NCBI GenBank assembly: GCA_002786025.1
Contig: NHNW01000013.1
Location: 496,001 to 560,000, forward strand
Origin: Zasmidium citrigriseum
Lineage: Eukaryota > Ascomycota > Dothideomycetes > Mycosphaerellales > Mycosphaerellaceae
DNA: 64,000 nt
Direction of reading: 5' to 3'
Shown here: positions 62,730 to 64,000 of the stretch, one piece after another
Layout: each line of letters starts with the position of its first letter
Position numbering within the stretch: the stretch's first letter is position 1
Notes under the pieces: model-generated
What the model was told of the DNA's origin: nothing
The model's input: only the letters and a program-made list of their open reading frames with translations
The model's database searches: none
Translations under genes and position numbers: made by a program

Positions 62730-64000
62730 ATGACTATGGCGAATTGTCAGATTGGGACTTCCACTTCATTCCCCTCCCCATGCCTTTATGCACTCGTTGA
62801 TCGGCCGCAGCAGAAGTGGACCGTGCAAGAGCTGAGCTCAAAGATCCTACAGTTGCAGACTTCGATCCTCTTCAAAGAATGCAAAAGCGAGCGAGAGGCG
62901 AATGAAATGGAACCATACATCTGCCAAACCTGCCGGAACGCCCTCGAAGGCAAAGCTGACAGCAAAAGGCCGTCTGTCTATATCCACCACAAAGATGTTC
63001 GAGATCTGGAATCTTCGGCAGCCACTGGATGCAGGTTTTGCAAGACACTACTGCAAAGGAACGCTTCAGAGTTTCGTCGTGCAGTCAGTATTGATTTGGA
63101 GTTGGTGGGAGAGCAAAGAGAGGTGCTACGAGTATCTCTCCACGCTCGTATTACGAACGAGCATGGAGGAAACTTCAACACCTGTACACCTACGACTTTC
63201 TGTGAGTAGTATGCTTGGGACCATTCACGGACAACCTGGAAGAGACTTACAAAATTGCAGTGGCCAAGCAAGATGAAGAGTTCGCAGCTTCCGACAATAC
63301 AGGCTCAGACCAGTCCCTGGACTTTGTGCGGAACCAATTAAAGATCTGCCTGGAACGACACTCAGAACAATGCGTCAACGAGAGTAAGTGGTGGCCAACC
63401 CGCCTCCTCGATGTCGACAGTGGCGTGGAAGAAGCCTTCCGCTTGGTCGATAGCAAAGACGCCAAACCAACAAGCCCGTACATCACTCTGAGCCACTGCT
63501 GGGGCCAGAGCCAACCTCTGAAGCTTTCTCTAGCCACAGAAAAAAAGTTGAGAAGCGGCTGCAGCGTAGAAAATCTGCCAACGACCTTCCGAGACGCCAT
63601 CCAAGTTTGTCGGGTCTTAGATGTGAAGTATCTATGGATCGACAGCCTGTGCATCTTTCAAGGCCCAGAAGGGAAAAACGACTGGCTGAGAGAGTCTGTT
63701 CTGATGGATCAAATTTACGCAAGGTCGCTGTGCACGCTCGCGGCCACTGCGTCGCCTGGTGGAAATGGTGGGCTGTTTCGCTCACGCGCACCGGTGCAGA
63801 CGCTGCGTCTCGATGCAAAAGAGGGTGCAGGCCTGGAGTCTGGGACATACGCAATATTGAATCGTTCCAACGAGGGAGCTTCTCTCGATTACACAGCTGG
63901 TATCAAGGATGGGCCGCTGAACAAACGAGCCTGGGTGAGCACTATCACATACATTCTCACCTGGTTTTCTTTGGACTGATGTGTCGACTTAACGCAGGTG
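62730..64000 (+). CDS. HET-domain (heterokaryon incompatibility) protein, truncated by window end
   Basis: Exons 62730-63201, 63261-63934 and from 63998 onward beyond the window; introns of 59 nt (GTGAGT..TTGCAG) and 63 nt (GTGAGC..ACGCAG). The start may instead be ATG 62907 (MEPYICQTCRNALEG). A Cys-rich N-terminus (CQTC, CRFC) precedes the HET domain: PYITLSHCWGQSQPLKL, LPTTFRDAIQVCRVLDVKYL, LWIDSLCI, QIYARSLCTLAATAS, and GPLNKRAW just before the last intron, where the family normally continues RAWVLQE. HET proteins trigger non-self recognition and regulated cell death when incompatible strains fuse. The C-terminus is outside the window. Confidence 0.87.

Overview
The window is a 64-kb stretch of a filamentous ascomycete chromosome. 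Gene content (Mon1, an RSC bromodomain/BAH subunit, Mtq2, an SDHAF3-like factor, a Zn2Cys6 regulator, a HET-domain protein, a secreted rhamnogalacturonan lyase) and short introns of about 46-106 nt with CTAAC/CTGAC-type branch points fit a plant- or litter-associated Dothideomycete, possibly Mycosphaerellales. The species cannot be named from sequence alone.

Layout. 1-6.4 kb has no intact gene: five copies of a 54-bp repeat lie at the left edge, followed by a long, apparently decayed coding region (coiled-coil, RGG-like and FGQPS-like fragments broken by stops and frame changes). 6.7-9.4 kb holds two neighbouring unrecognised genes, an RGG-box/Cys-motif protein and a 12-residue-repeat/C2HC protein; both are followed by tandem copies of the same predicted RNA hairpin. 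9.6-23.7 kb is a conventional gene stretch: Mon1, an ASPM-like spindle protein, a secreted subtilisin, a P450 and a two-domain DsbA/GST-kappa-like protein. 23.7-28.7 kb is gene-poor and contains two separate, strongly diverged tandem arrays (units about 126 bp and 128-162 bp) flanking a four-exon hypothetical gene.

28.7-42.6 kb carries a BTB protein, an internally duplicated hypothetical protein, Cue3/ASCC2 divergent from RPS20 (uS10), a NrtA/CrnA-type nitrate transporter divergent from a SLAC1/Mae1/Ssu1-type transporter, and three adjacent loci of an unrecognised family (Cys-rich N-terminus plus a cyclin/TFIIB-repeat-like helical region), one interrupted by an in-frame TAG. 42.7-64 kb is dense: Rsc1/2-like, Otu1-like deubiquitinase, a duplicated element with a pol III B-box-like sequence, three small hypothetical genes, a TauD-type dioxygenase, a conserved fungal protein, Mtq2, SDHAF3-like, a Cys-rich small protein, a Zn2Cys6 factor, rhamnogalacturonan lyase, an AsaB-like protein and a HET protein running off the right edge.

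Genes are individually controlled, as expected for a fungus; the meaningful couplings are divergent promoters (CUE3/RPS20, nitrate transporter/SLAC1), the shared 3' hairpins and the family cluster at 39.8-42.6 kb. Splice sites and starts were read by eye; ATG starts were used, and several long frames that open only with TTG or GTG were trimmed or rejected.
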